DNA from: Sulfurovum sp. UBA5198
Lineage (GTDB): Bacteria > Campylobacterota > Campylobacteria > Campylobacterales > Sulfurovaceae
Assembly: GCA_002412865.1 (NCBI GenBank)
Contig: DHVW01000015.1
Location: 1-50,652 of the forward strand
Direction: 5' to 3'
Length of the DNA: 50,652 nucleotides
This document shows positions 1-8,212 of this stretch, one piece after another (within the stretch, counting starts at the first letter, position 1; each line of letters begins with the position of its first letter). The position numbers were made by a program, and so were the translations under genes. Under the pieces are notes generated by a model that made no database searches, was not told where the DNA came from, and worked only from the letters and a program-made list of their open reading frames with translations.

Positions 1-464
1 TCTTGTGTTCTATTGTATATTCCAGCATTATCTATTCGTCTTTGCTGGATTGTACTAGGCTGCATATTTGGTCTGTTATTATATTGATTTAAATGTTGAT
101 AGTATGTTCTGTTTTGATAATATCCATAGGTACCATTTTGTGCTTTATAGTGTTTTCCATTATAGTATCTATTCCCATCTTCATAATAATGCCCAAGTCT
201 AAATATTTTATTTCCATAGTAATAGTTGCCATTGCGGTAAGATCCACCATAATAATACAGTCCGTCCAAGAAATAGTAAGGTCTGTCAAAATAGTATGGA
301 TAGGAATAAGAAAGCAAACCTACTCCTACATTTGATGAAGAATTGTAATAACCATTGTTGGAATACCCATTGTTGTAGTAAGAACCAGGAACCGCTACAC
401 AGCCTGAAAATATGAATGCTGATGAGGCTATGGTGATCAAACTTAAATATTTTGTTTTTATCAT
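1..464 (-). CDS. Partial Tyr/Asn-rich lipoprotein (C-terminus outside window)
   Basis: An open frame runs from an ATG at 464-462 to the window edge without a stop, so the C-terminus is missing. The first 22 residues form a signal peptide: a Lys-containing start, a hydrophobic stretch, then FSGC with Cys22 as the likely lipidated residue. The mature part is extremely rich in Tyr, Asn and Gly (repeated NNGYYN and YYYG-type runs), which suggests a low-complexity surface or outer-membrane-associated lipoprotein. I do not recognise a family. The gene is transcribed away from the lipocalin gene on the same strand, about 66 bases downstream of its stop. The lipoprotein call is firm from the lipobox; the role is unknown. 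Confidence 0.7.
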   Translation of the reverse strand, partial: MIKTKYLSLITIASSAFIFSGCVAVPGSYYNNGYSNNGYYNSSSNVGVGLLSYSYPYYFDRPYYFLDGLYYYGGSYRNGNYYYGNKIFRLGHYYEDGNRYYNGKHYKAQNGTYGYYQNRTYYQHLNQYNNRPNMQPSTIQQRRIDNAGIYNRTQ

Positions 465-530
465 TGTATATCCTTATTATATTTTAATGGTATAGTAGGA
501 GTAAAATGTGTAACTATTGTGAATTTTTTT

Positions 531-1034
531 TCACTGTTCTACCCAAATAAGCCTTTTGCTATCATATCCCCAGCTTTTCATTTGTAATATGATTTTATTT
601 TTTAATTTAAAATCAATCGTTGCTGTTCGAGAAAGTATCCAAAAATATTTTCTACTAGGCTCCCCTATGACTGCATATTCATACTCTTTGCCAAGGTCTA
701 GCACCCAATAGTTTCCATAAAATGGCCAGAAAAAACTTACTTTTAATTTGGAGTTAGTATTATCAGTTGCATATGCTTTGCCTATCGCCTCATTGTATTT
801 ACCATCTTTTGTGCAGCTATTGACTACTTTAATTGTTGAGTCTGGATTGAGACTGTATGTTGCATTAGCTTTTGAACATCCCCTCTCGAAATAATGATCA
901 AACTTGGCTATCTCGTACCATTTACCTAGATATTTATTCAATTCCACTTTCTCAACGGTTTGTAGTGGAGGATTTTTTGAGCTACATCCTGCCATAAGAA
1001 GGATTAAAAAAGAGATTAGTATATTTCGTTTCAT
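531..1034 (-). CDS. blc: Blc-type outer-membrane lipocalin lipoprotein
   Basis: A 167-residue protein of the bacterial lipocalin (Blc) family, which binds fatty acids or lysophospholipids at the outer membrane. A lipoprotein signal peptide ends in LLMAGC, with Cys17 as the lipidated residue. The lipocalin signature GKWYEIA lies at residues 37-43, followed by the family's FFWPFYGNYWVLDL-type segment near 101-114. I chose the ATG at 1034 because AAGGAT sits about 7 bases upstream and the signal peptide starts there; an in-frame ATG 15 codons further upstream would spoil the signal peptide. Lipocalins of this type are often found beside photolyase genes in other bacteria, and here photolyase-family genes lie just upstream. 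Confidence 0.9.
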   Translation of the reverse strand: MKRNILISFLILLMAGCSSKNPPLQTVEKVELNKYLGKWYEIAKFDHYFERGCSKANATYSLNPDSTIKVVNSCTKDGKYNEAIGKAYATDNTNSKLKVSFFWPFYGNYWVLDLGKEYEYAVIGEPSRKYFWILSRTATIDFKLKNKIILQMKSWGYDSKRLIWVEQ

Positions 1035-1160
1035 AGTAGTATCCTTAAGTATAGATTTGGGCAGGTCAAGAGACAACACTAATGAGCTTTGTACCTACAA
1101 ACTAATTATATTAAACGATAGATACTTTTAATAGTCTTTTTGTGTCAAATGATAACATAT

Positions 1161-2546
1161 CTATCTATGGATACTCAAGAGAAAAGACTCTGCTAGATCA
1201 AGATGATTCTGAAGCTTATGTTTGTCCATTTTATCTAGAAGTGCATATTGCATTCTCATTCTTATATTTTGGCTTAGTTTATCTCTGTGTTTATTAACAA
1301 AACGCCAATATAGAGCATCCCATGCATTGCACCAATCACCTTTTTTGTAATGAGACATTTTTAATATATAGTTGCTGCTACAAATATAAGGCTTGGTCGC
1401 TATTCCTCCACCATCACAAAAACCACTCATGCCATAGACATTACCAACCATTACCCAATCATAGCTATCAATATAATTTTCCATAAAAAATTCATAAACA
1501 TTATCAGGATGTATTTCTAATAGTAAAAAAATATTTCCAAGAATCATAAGTCTTTCGATGTGGTGACTGTAAGCAGTTGAGTGTAATTTATTAAGTACAT
1601 CATCAACTGGTACAAGTGTGGTCTGGCAATTTCGAATTTTTGAAGGAATTTTATTTTGACAATCAAAAAAGTTACTATTGCGAAGCTTTATCCCATAATG
1701 TCTATAAACCGAAAACATAAATTCACGCCAACCAATAATCTGTCTTATGAAGCCTTCTTTTGAATTATATGGTGCATCATACTGACTGATTGCATCAATC
1801 ACATTTGCAAGACTCAATAATCCTATATTGAGAGAGCTAGAGATATTGGAATGAAACAAAAAAATCTCTTGATTATGCATAGCATCTTGATATCCTCCGA
1901 AATTATTAAATTTATAATACAAAAAATAATCCAACATCTGTTTCGCTTCAGAGTGATTTGTAGGATAATAGCACTCATTTATTTCACCGATAGATTCAAA
2001 TTTATCTATATAAATTTTTGCTTTATTTATGTATTCATTTTCAAAAACTAGTGTTGCTGGAAGGATGGTTTCCTTTGGAAGTTTGAGTCGATTAGAACTA
2101 TCCATGCTCCATTTTTCGCCGTATGGTTTACCATCTTTATTGATAAACAAGGAGAGTTCTTTGCGTCTTCTGATGTAGTATCTATTTAAAAATAGATCAC
2201 AATCATCAGTATTTAAAAAATTCGGATTTTCTAATTGTGTGATATTGTTGAAATTATTATATATTTTCTTTGATAAATTATAATCACAAACATCGTAAAA
2301 GCTCACATCACTATTTTTGTATTTTATCAAATAGCTTTCATCTTCAAAGTACTCTACATCTAAGTAGTTACTCTTTAAATATGATTCATAATATTTCATA
2401 CTTGCACGATGCAAGACTAATTTCTGCTTATGAAATAAATACTGTGTAAAAAAAAGAGGTTCTTCAATGAGTAGTATTTTTTTACCCTCTAAATTAGTTA
2501 TATCCTCAAAGAGCTGGTGTGGATATATAATAAATATCATTGACAT
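1161..2546 (-). CDS. Deoxyribodipyrimidine photolyase-related protein (FeS-BCP/PhrB-type), apparently cluster-less
   Basis: A 461-residue member of the photolyase-related family that includes bacterial (6-4) photolyases (PhrB), which bind FAD. Family landmarks are clear: HHIERLMILGN at 328-338, VGNVYGMSGF at 368-376, ATKPYI at 383-388 and KMSHY at 396-400. In typical members MS-x-Y is followed by CxxC and, about a dozen residues later, another Cys that bind [4Fe-4S]. Here the segment is short (KKGDWCNAWDALYW, 401-414): the CxxC pair is absent and only Cys406 remains. The fourth ligand position, upstream of the HHIERLM motif, also aligns with Pro rather than Cys. The cluster is therefore probably missing. 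It is the last gene of the operon, and its ATG directly abuts the preceding stop (TAAATG). Confidence 0.85.
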   Translation of the reverse strand: MSMIFIIYPHQLFEDITNLEGKKILLIEEPLFFTQYLFHKQKLVLHRASMKYYESYLKSNYLDVEYFEDESYLIKYKNSDVSFYDVCDYNLSKKIYNNFNNITQLENPNFLNTDDCDLFLNRYYIRRRKELSLFINKDGKPYGEKWSMDSSNRLKLPKETILPATLVFENEYINKAKIYIDKFESIGEINECYYPTNHSEAKQMLDYFLYYKFNNFGGYQDAMHNQEIFLFHSNISSSLNIGLLSLANVIDAISQYDAPYNSKEGFIRQIIGWREFMFSVYRHYGIKLRNSNFFDCQNKIPSKIRNCQTTLVPVDDVLNKLHSTAYSHHIERLMILGNIFLLLEIHPDNVYEFFMENYIDSYDWVMVGNVYGMSGFCDGGGIATKPYICSSNYILKMSHYKKGDWCNAWDALYWRFVNKHRDKLSQNIRMRMQYALLDKMDKHKLQNHLDLAESFLLSIHR

Positions 2547-2860
2547 TTATTGCCACAACCCATTGTCCAATAGTTTGTTTGCACTAATAAAAGCATTTTC
2601 TACCTTTGATCCATTAAGCCAATCACTACTAATAAACCTAAAGATGATATATGTTCACAAAAATTTTGAAAAAGCCCAGACTTGACTTGTATTTGATTAC
2701 AACCATGGTTTATATGTTGTTGGCTTGAATTTGTCCTTGTTGACATTCGTCCACCAGCACCTCGTGATTTTTCAAAGAGTATTACCTCATGACCTTTTTT
2801 TACCAATTGTGAAGCTAGATAGCAGCCACTAAATCCAGCTCCTACAATAGCTATTCTCAT
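2547..2860 (-). pseudogene. Remnant of a renalase-like FAD-dependent oxidoreductase (internal deletion plus frameshift)
   Basis: The N-terminus is an intact FAD/NAD-binding Rossmann start (AIVGAGFSG, then LFEKSRGAGGRMSTR) of the renalase/amine-oxidase-like family, normally about 320 residues. After about 70 residues the frame drifts and stops at 2600. In another frame the same strand then reads SSDWLNGSKVENAFISANKL and ends at TAA 2549-2547, which is the C-terminal FAD-contact segment of the same family (GDWLNGG...EGAF). So both ends of the gene survive and about two thirds of the middle is gone, with a frame change at the join. The product cannot bind FAD normally. In many bacteria this family sits next to photolyase genes, which fits this operon. 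Confidence 0.75.
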
Positions 2861-2898
2861 AAAATATCCTTTTTAATTAATTTTTTTAGTGTGATAAG

Positions 2899-3195
2899 CT
2901 ATTGTGATAGTTTGCCGATTATGTTGCCAGCCAATTCCATATAAACACTTTTTTTGTGAGCATTTATATCGTCTCGGTTTTCATTATAAAAGAAATCTAT
3001 ATATCCATCTAGCTTTTCTTCTTCTATTGTCTGAAAGATAATTTTTTCCATGATGGCATATTTTGTAATAATATCATCAATAATCTCATTGCCTACATCT
3101 TCATGTGAACTTTTGATAAAATCAAAAAACTTTGACTTTGGACTTCTGCTAAATATATCATTATCATCTTCTAGTAGTGCATCATAGTTTCTCAT
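2899..3195 (-). CDS. Hypothetical 98-residue acidic protein
   Basis: A small soluble protein (98 residues) rich in Asp, Glu, Lys and Ile, with no signal peptide or membrane segment and a mostly helical appearance. I do not recognise a family. Its start overlaps the thiE stop by four bases (ATGA), so it is translationally coupled to thiE and belongs to the same operon. Forty bases downstream the renalase-like pseudogene begins. Nothing in the sequence gives a function. Confidence 0.65.
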   Translation of the reverse strand: MRNYDALLEDDNDIFSRSPKSKFFDFIKSSHEDVGNEIIDDIITKYAIMEKIIFQTIEEEKLDGYIDFFYNENRDDINAHKKSVYMELAGNIIGKLSQ

Positions 3196-3833
3196 TTTAT
3201 TATTCCTTGTATCGTATTTGAGTATTTTTCAGAACGCTCTTGTATGTTATCGCTTTTCCAAATATCACTAATCACACAGACCATATCTGGTTTTTTTGGA
3301 AGAACTTTATTAAGATTATCAAGATTAATACCACCTATGGCACAAATCGGGATATTAAGTTTATTTTTAGCGGCACTCAATACACTCAAATCAACAACTT
3401 CAGCCAATGGTTTTGTTGGTGATGTAAAAAATGAACCAAATGCGACATAGTCAGCACCTCTATGTTCAAAATCTAATGCCATATCCACATCCCCATAGCA
3501 TGAAACTCCAAGTATACCTTTGTAATCAGCTCTGATTTTATCAAATCTTGCATGATCACTTCTGCCAATATGCAACCCATCAATTGATAATTTAATAGCA
3601 ATATCAATTTTGTCATTTAGGACAAATAAAACACTATGTTTACGACACAATGCTTGGAGCATAGTTGCTGTTTGCTCTATAGTCTCATCACTACTGGTTT
3701 TATCCCTGAGTTGGACTATTTTCGCTCCACCATTGATAGCTTTTGTGACACTCTCTTTTATTCCATCAAGTGGGGTCAGAGCATCATCTGTAATTACATA
3801 GAGACCGTGTAACTTTTCTTTGTTGTTTTTCAT
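3192..3833 (-). CDS. thiE: Thiamine-phosphate synthase
   Basis: ThiE (213 residues) joins HMP diphosphate and the thiazole phosphate to give thiamine monophosphate in the cytoplasm. The TIM-barrel motifs are present: QLRDK at 41-45, a VLNDKIDIA strand near 71-79, GLHIGRSD at 86-93, the phosphate-binding GSFFTSPTK at 133-141 and AIGGI at 165-169. An AAGG ribosome site lies about 8 bases before the ATG. The gene is sandwiched between a photolyase gene and a small unknown gene on the same strand. The other thiamine genes here (thiD and a THI5-like gene) are 3.5 kb away in a separate unit. The usual thiG/thiH partners are not in the window. Confidence 0.95.
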   Translation of the reverse strand: MKNNKEKLHGLYVITDDALTPLDGIKESVTKAINGGAKIVQLRDKTSSDETIEQTATMLQALCRKHSVLFVLNDKIDIAIKLSIDGLHIGRSDHARFDKIRADYKGILGVSCYGDVDMALDFEHRGADYVAFGSFFTSPTKPLAEVVDLSVLSAAKNKLNIPICAIGGINLDNLNKVLPKKPDMVCVISDIWKSDNIQERSEKYSNTIQGIIK

Positions 3834-3868
3834 TTTCTTACCTTTTATTATTTTATTATGCCATCTTT

Positions 3869-5239
3869 TTATTTTGATGTTAATGACTTGAAATATTCTA
3901 GTGCTTTTTTACTGCTCTCCTTGTAATTTACTATTGGTTGTGGATAATTTAGTATTGCGTAGCTATAAAGCTTCACCTCGTCTACTAAAAACTTTATAGA
4001 TATGTTACTGAGTTCAGGTACATATCGCTTTATGTATCCCCCATTTTTATCAAACTTCATACTTTGCGTATAAGGATTAAATATCCTAAAGTATGGCTGT
4101 GGGTCTACTCCAGTTCCTGCACTCCATTGCCATGATAGTATATTTGAACTAGCATCATAATCCATGAGGTGCTGTGCAAAAAACGCCTCGCCCCACTGCC
4201 AAGGTAGCAGTAGATTTTTGGTAAAAAAGCTAGCGACTATCATTCGAACACGATTGTGCATCTCTCCTGTTTCTAGAAGTTGGCGTAGACCAGCATCGAC
4301 GATCGGAACGCCTGTTTTTGCACTACAAAATGCTTCGTAGTATTCATTGTTATTTATGCCATTGAATTTATAACGAAAATTTTGAGATTCCAAATATGGA
4401 AAATGATAAAGCAACATAGCATAAAAATCACGAAATATAAGCTGACGGAAAAATGGCTCAGTATCTATGCCTTTTTTCTTTTGTACTTGTAGCCATCTTA
4501 GAACTTCACGAATAGATATTGTGCCAAAACGCAAATCAATACTAAGTTCTGATGTCGCATTCAAGGCTAAATAATCTCTATCGTTTGAATATGCGGATAT
4601 TTTTGTTGAGAATATATCCAGTTTTTCTTGTGGCGTTAGTAATTGCTCTTTAGTTAGTGTTTGCTCAACAAAGCCAATAGACTCTAGAGATATATCCAAT
4701 TTGGATACTATGTTGTTCGAAAAATTATGCAAAACATTGTACTCAAAATCAAAAAGCTTTTGGGTAGTATTTGGAATAATCTCAAGATGTTTTGATGTAA
4801 ATAAAGTTTTTGCTTTATTGTAAAATGGTGTAAATACTAAATAAGGAGTACTATCACTCTTTAAAACTTCTTTTGTTCGAAATATATATGTGTCGCTCTG
4901 ATAATTGAAATGTAGCAAATGAGATACCTTTCTGTCTCTTTCTAAGGCGTAGCTATCATAATCTCCACTAGCAACAACTTCATCGAAGTTTTCCGCTAGT
5001 GCTTTAAATATATCAGGTGGGTTGCCATGAAATATTGCCAAATCTAGCCCAATTTTTTGTAGTTTAGTTTTGAGTGAACTAACGGTGTTAAAAATAAAAG
5101 TCACTCTCTTGTCATTGGCTGGAAGTTTTGAGAGTATATTAGAATCAAATATAAATATAGGGAAAACTTCACCATCTTGAGCCAGCAATGGATTATCTTC
5201 AACTCTCAAATCTCTCCTGAACCAAAGAATACGCCTCAT
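3869..5239 (-). CDS. phrB: Class I CPD deoxyribodipyrimidine photolyase
   Basis: A blue-light DNA-repair flavoprotein of about 456 residues, the usual length for class I photolyases. The N-terminal antenna domain opens with ILWFRRDLRVEDNPLL. The C-terminal FAD domain holds FRQLIFRDFY, then RVRMIVASFFTKNLL, LPWQWGEAFF and WQWSAGTGVDPQPYFRIFNP. These cover the tryptophan-rich and flavin-contacting segments that define the family. I chose the ATG at 5239 because AAGGA lies six bases upstream; another in-frame ATG at 5254 has no clear ribosome site. It is the second gene of the minus-strand operon, with 35 bases to thiE. Confidence 0.95.
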   Translation of the reverse strand: MRRILWFRRDLRVEDNPLLAQDGEVFPIFIFDSNILSKLPANDKRVTFIFNTVSSLKTKLQKIGLDLAIFHGNPPDIFKALAENFDEVVASGDYDSYALERDRKVSHLLHFNYQSDTYIFRTKEVLKSDSTPYLVFTPFYNKAKTLFTSKHLEIIPNTTQKLFDFEYNVLHNFSNNIVSKLDISLESIGFVEQTLTKEQLLTPQEKLDIFSTKISAYSNDRDYLALNATSELSIDLRFGTISIREVLRWLQVQKKKGIDTEPFFRQLIFRDFYAMLLYHFPYLESQNFRYKFNGINNNEYYEAFCSAKTGVPIVDAGLRQLLETGEMHNRVRMIVASFFTKNLLLPWQWGEAFFAQHLMDYDASSNILSWQWSAGTGVDPQPYFRIFNPYTQSMKFDKNGGYIKRYVPELSNISIKFLVDEVKLYSYAILNYPQPIVNYKESSKKALEYFKSLTSK

Positions 5240-5272
5240 CTGATTCCTTTTCATTTTATAGCTCTAATCTTT

Positions 5273-5635
5273 CTATATCTCAGTTACAATATAATCTTGA
5301 AGATTTGTTTTTCCATAGCTTATATTTGAATTAGAAAGTTTGATTTTATTTGCTACTAATCCCATTAGAGTCTTGACCCCATTTGTCTTCTCTGGATCGG
5401 TGACTGGCAGAAGTCTTACTGTTACAGCATCACCTTTGCTTGATAATTGTATAAAAAATGTTTGATTTTTACCACCTTCTATCGCAATACTCTCAAGTAA
5501 AGCACTTGTTTCTTGAGCATTTATATATTTATCGGTGATTTTGAGTATACCGTTTGAAATCTTTTCCATAATTGGTTCTATTGCATCAAAACATTTCTTT
5601 ACGCTATCTGCTTTCTCTAATACGATATGTGGCAT
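5273..5635 (-). CDS. Small protein with a tautomerase/CHMI-like N-terminus
   Basis: A 120-residue soluble protein, probably the first gene of the minus-strand operon (AAGG eight bases before the ATG). It begins MPHIVLE, which resembles the 5-carboxymethyl-2-hydroxymuconate isomerase branch of the tautomerase superfamily (start MPH-F/I-x-x-E, catalytic Pro after Met removal, length 115-130). The remainder (GGKNQTFFIQLSS, VTDPEKTNGVKTLMG) shows no motif I can place, so the assignment is tentative. If correct, Pro2 would be the general base. No aromatic-catabolism genes are nearby; the neighbour downstream is the photolyase gene. Confidence 0.5.
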   Translation of the reverse strand: MPHIVLEKADSVKKCFDAIEPIMEKISNGILKITDKYINAQETSALLESIAIEGGKNQTFFIQLSSKGDAVTVRLLPVTDPEKTNGVKTLMGLVANKIKLSNSNISYGKTNLQDYIVTEI

Positions 5636-5809
5636 ATTTTACCTTTTAATTTTATATGTTGTAATAATAGTTGATTTTAGATTTAATTGGTACTAGTTTT
5701 ATGTTATCCGATATGCTTTAAATTTAAAAAATATACGAAACGGCATAAAAGTGCTATGAGAAACTATGATTTAATGTACAATAAGAAATATTATATTAAA
5801 GAAGTAAAT

Positions 5810-7222
5810 ATGAAAAAAGTTTTACTCACAGGAGCAAATGGTTATATTGGTAGACGACTAAAGCACGCTCTTTTGAACAACACAAAAATACACTTACGCT
5901 TAATGGTCAGAAATGCTAATAGTGTTTCATCTGGGGTAAGAGAAATTGTGGATATTGTGTCTGCTGATGTTTTAAAACCAGATACGCTTGATGATGCATT
6001 AAAGGGCATAGATACTGCATACTATTTAATACATGGATTACAGCATAATGATTTTCAATCACTTGATAAAACTTCTGCTCAAAACTTTTTGGATGCTTGC
6101 GTTCGACAAGGCGTTCAAAGAATTATTTATCTAGGAGGACTTGGCGATAAACAGACTGGCAGCGAGCACCTCTTAAGTCGTATTGAGACTGGTGAAATTC
6201 TAAGCTCAAGACCTGAAATCGTGCAGTGTATTTGGTTGAGGGCTGGAATAATTATCGGTTCAGGAAGTTCTAGTTTTGAAATTATACGAAATCTTGTAGA
6301 AAAGCTTCCGGTGATGCTGACTCCAAAATGGGTCTCTACACTAATTACTCCAATCGGAGTGGACGATGTTATTTCTTATTTGGTGCAATCACTTGAGCTA
6401 CAAATAAACACTACTATTATGGTTGATTTAGGCGAAGAGCAAATGAGTTATCGTGATTTGATGCTCAGGACGGCTAAAGCAATGGAGCTGAACCGTTATC
6501 TTATTCCAATAAATATATTAACACCCAAGCTATCTTCTTATTGGCTAATACTTTTTACACCAGTTCCTTATAGCGTTGCTAGCTCGCTTGTGGAGGGTCT
6601 AAAAAGTAAAGTAATCACGACAAATAACTTGAGGTATAAGTACTTTCATGTCGCAGCAAAAAAACTAGAGGTCGCAGTGCAAAAGGCTATTCAAGAAATA
6701 GAATCAAATCAAGTAATAAGCAGATGGAGTGACAGTGGATATGGTGCATGGGAGGTGGATGATATTTATTCTATTGCAGACGCTGTTTTTGTCGACAGAA
6801 AAGTATACAACCTAGGTGATATATCCTCAAAACGAGTCTATGAAAGTTTCTGTAAGGTTGGTGGTGGGCATGGTTGGTTCCAATACAATTGGCTGTGGAA
6901 TATGCGTGGCTTTATCGACAAAATATTCAAAGGTGCAGGAATAAACAGGGGTCGCAGAGACAATAATTATCTTAGAATAGGCGATAGTGTTGATTTCTGG
7001 AAAGTAATTGATTTAGTAGATGATGAACGCCTACTTTTGTTCGCACAAATGAAACTCCCTGGTAAAGCTTGGCTTGAATTTAAAATTCACAACGGACAAC
7101 TTATACAAAGTGCATACTTTTATCCAAAGGGCTTGTGGGGTAGAGTTTACTGGTATGCTCTAATTCCGCTACATTATTTTATTTTTACTAATATGATAAA
7201 ATCAATTATAAACAGAGCATAA
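5810..7222 (+). CDS. NAD(P)-binding SDR-family protein with DUF2867 C-terminal domain
   Basis: A 470-residue two-domain protein. Residues 1 to about 300 form an atypical SDR Rossmann domain (TGANGYIG at 7-14, AYYLIHG, then YLGGLGD), like the complex-I-assembly or YwnB-type NAD(P)H-binding proteins. Residues from about 340 to the end match DUF2867 (WFQYNWLWNMRGFIDKIF, LAYFYPKG-like ending AYFYPKGLWGRVYWYAL). The exact reaction is unknown; relatives occur with photolyases and lipocalins in photo-oxidative-stress regions. I start at the ATG at 5810, where the Rossmann fold begins; the longer upstream frame has no homologous content. It is divergent from the photolyase operon and monocistronic. 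Confidence 0.85.
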   Translation: MKKVLLTGANGYIGRRLKHALLNNTKIHLRLMVRNANSVSSGVREIVDIVSADVLKPDTLDDALKGIDTAYYLIHGLQHNDFQSLDKTSAQNFLDACVRQGVQRIIYLGGLGDKQTGSEHLLSRIETGEILSSRPEIVQCIWLRAGIIIGSGSSSFEIIRNLVEKLPVMLTPKWVSTLITPIGVDDVISYLVQSLELQINTTIMVDLGEEQMSYRDLMLRTAKAMELNRYLIPINILTPKLSSYWLILFTPVPYSVASSLVEGLKSKVITTNNLRYKYFHVAAKKLEVAVQKAIQEIESNQVISRWSDSGYGAWEVDDIYSIADAVFVDRKVYNLGDISSKRVYESFCKVGGGHGWFQYNWLWNMRGFIDKIFKGAGINRGRRDNNYLRIGDSVDFWKVIDLVDDERLLLFAQMKLPGKAWLEFKIHNGQLIQSAYFYPKGLWGRVYWYALIPLHYFIFTNMIKSIINRA

Positions 7223-7290
7223 GGCACAGGATGGCAATAGTATGCTAAATATGAGGTCTTAAAGACCACCTCATTAAGTATTGCTTGATG

Positions 7291-8169
7291 TTAATCTATC
7301 CAAATTGCACTATATTGTTCTGGCGTTAGCTCAATCAGTTCAAGTTCATGTAAAAAATTATATAGATTTTCCCATCTTTGACTATCACTTTTTATATAAT
7401 CAAATCTAGTGATGGTGTCAGTAATGATTTTGTCCATAAGCTCGTCTTTTTTGCTTTTTGTATAGTCATAATATACTGCTTTTCCAAATTCAGTGTTTTT
7501 GCCAAGGTATCGTATCATCTCATTTGTAACAGCAATAAATTTTTCAATAGCACCTCTTTTGTTCAACAATGTTGATTCTGTTGTCATTAGTTCTAACGCA
7601 CTAAAATTTGCATATGGTGATGCATGCTGGTCTATGAATAAGTGTTTGAATCCAATGTGGTCAGCTTCAATTACTTCAAAGTTGTAAAAACACAACCAAG
7701 CACCATCAAAGTCATCTTTTTGCAGATTCTTTAGATGATAAAAATCTGTTTCTATAAAATCTACATTTTGGATATCAAGCTCAAATCCCTCTTTTTGAGC
7801 ATATCGTTTGAGTATTTCAAATCCAACTTTATTAGTCGTTGGGTTTGATGCTGGTGTTGTGATACGAATATGCTCGTTATTTCTTAGCTTGTGCAGACTT
7901 GATTCTTTTATCATCACTCCACCTTTAGTTTCAAAAAAACAACCAATTGACTTTAAATCCTTAAAATAATGCTCAAAAAGATGTATAGGCTCGTTGATGT
8001 GTAGATCAATTTCACCCTTTTGCAAGACTTCAAACCCATCATAATGTTCTTTTGGTTCAATAAGCTCAACATCTAATCCAGCTTGTTTATATTTACCTGT
8101 TTCAATACCTGCTATAAATGGCAAATGGTCAGGGTTCAAAAACCATTCTAGTGCTATTTTTAGTTTCAT
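7291..8169 (-). CDS. Leaderless NMT1/THI5-like protein (thiamine pyrimidine family)
   Basis: A 292-residue protein of the NMT1/THI5 fold, which covers yeast HMP-P synthase Thi5 and the periplasmic pyrimidine-binding ThiY. The family start is clear (KIALEWFLNPDHLPFIAGIE, GKYKQAGLDVELIEP). There is no signal peptide or lipobox, so it is probably cytoplasmic. By my alignment from memory His63 (EPIHLFEH) lines up with Thi5 His66, the residue consumed as substrate. The PLP lysine (Lys62 in Thi5) aligns with Asn59, and the Cys-rich CCCFC motif is absent. It lies 43 bases after thiD on the same strand with a strong AGGAG site, and no ABC permease or ATPase is nearby. It may bind a pyrimidine precursor or catalyse a related step. 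Confidence 0.75.
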   Translation of the reverse strand: MKLKIALEWFLNPDHLPFIAGIETGKYKQAGLDVELIEPKEHYDGFEVLQKGEIDLHINEPIHLFEHYFKDLKSIGCFFETKGGVMIKESSLHKLRNNEHIRITTPASNPTTNKVGFEILKRYAQKEGFELDIQNVDFIETDFYHLKNLQKDDFDGAWLCFYNFEVIEADHIGFKHLFIDQHASPYANFSALELMTTESTLLNKRGAIEKFIAVTNEMIRYLGKNTEFGKAVYYDYTKSKKDELMDKIITDTITRFDYIKSDSQRWENLYNFLHELELIELTPEQYSAIWID

Positions 8170-8212
8170 ATTTTCTCTCCTATATTATTTTTGTTGTTTT
8201 TGGCATTCAATC

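Noticed and set aside
93..335. Plus-strand ORF of 80 residues at the left edge
   Set aside because: It is the shadow of the Tyr/Asn-rich lipoprotein gene on the minus strand, which has a clear lipobox start.
2467..2685. 72-residue plus-strand ORF over the renalase remnant
   Set aside because: Antisense to the remnant and the photolyase-family start, with no ribosome site or family resemblance.
5687..5809. Longer start for the SDR/DUF2867 protein
   Set aside because: The 41 extra residues are not homologous; the Rossmann motif starts right after the ATG at 5810.
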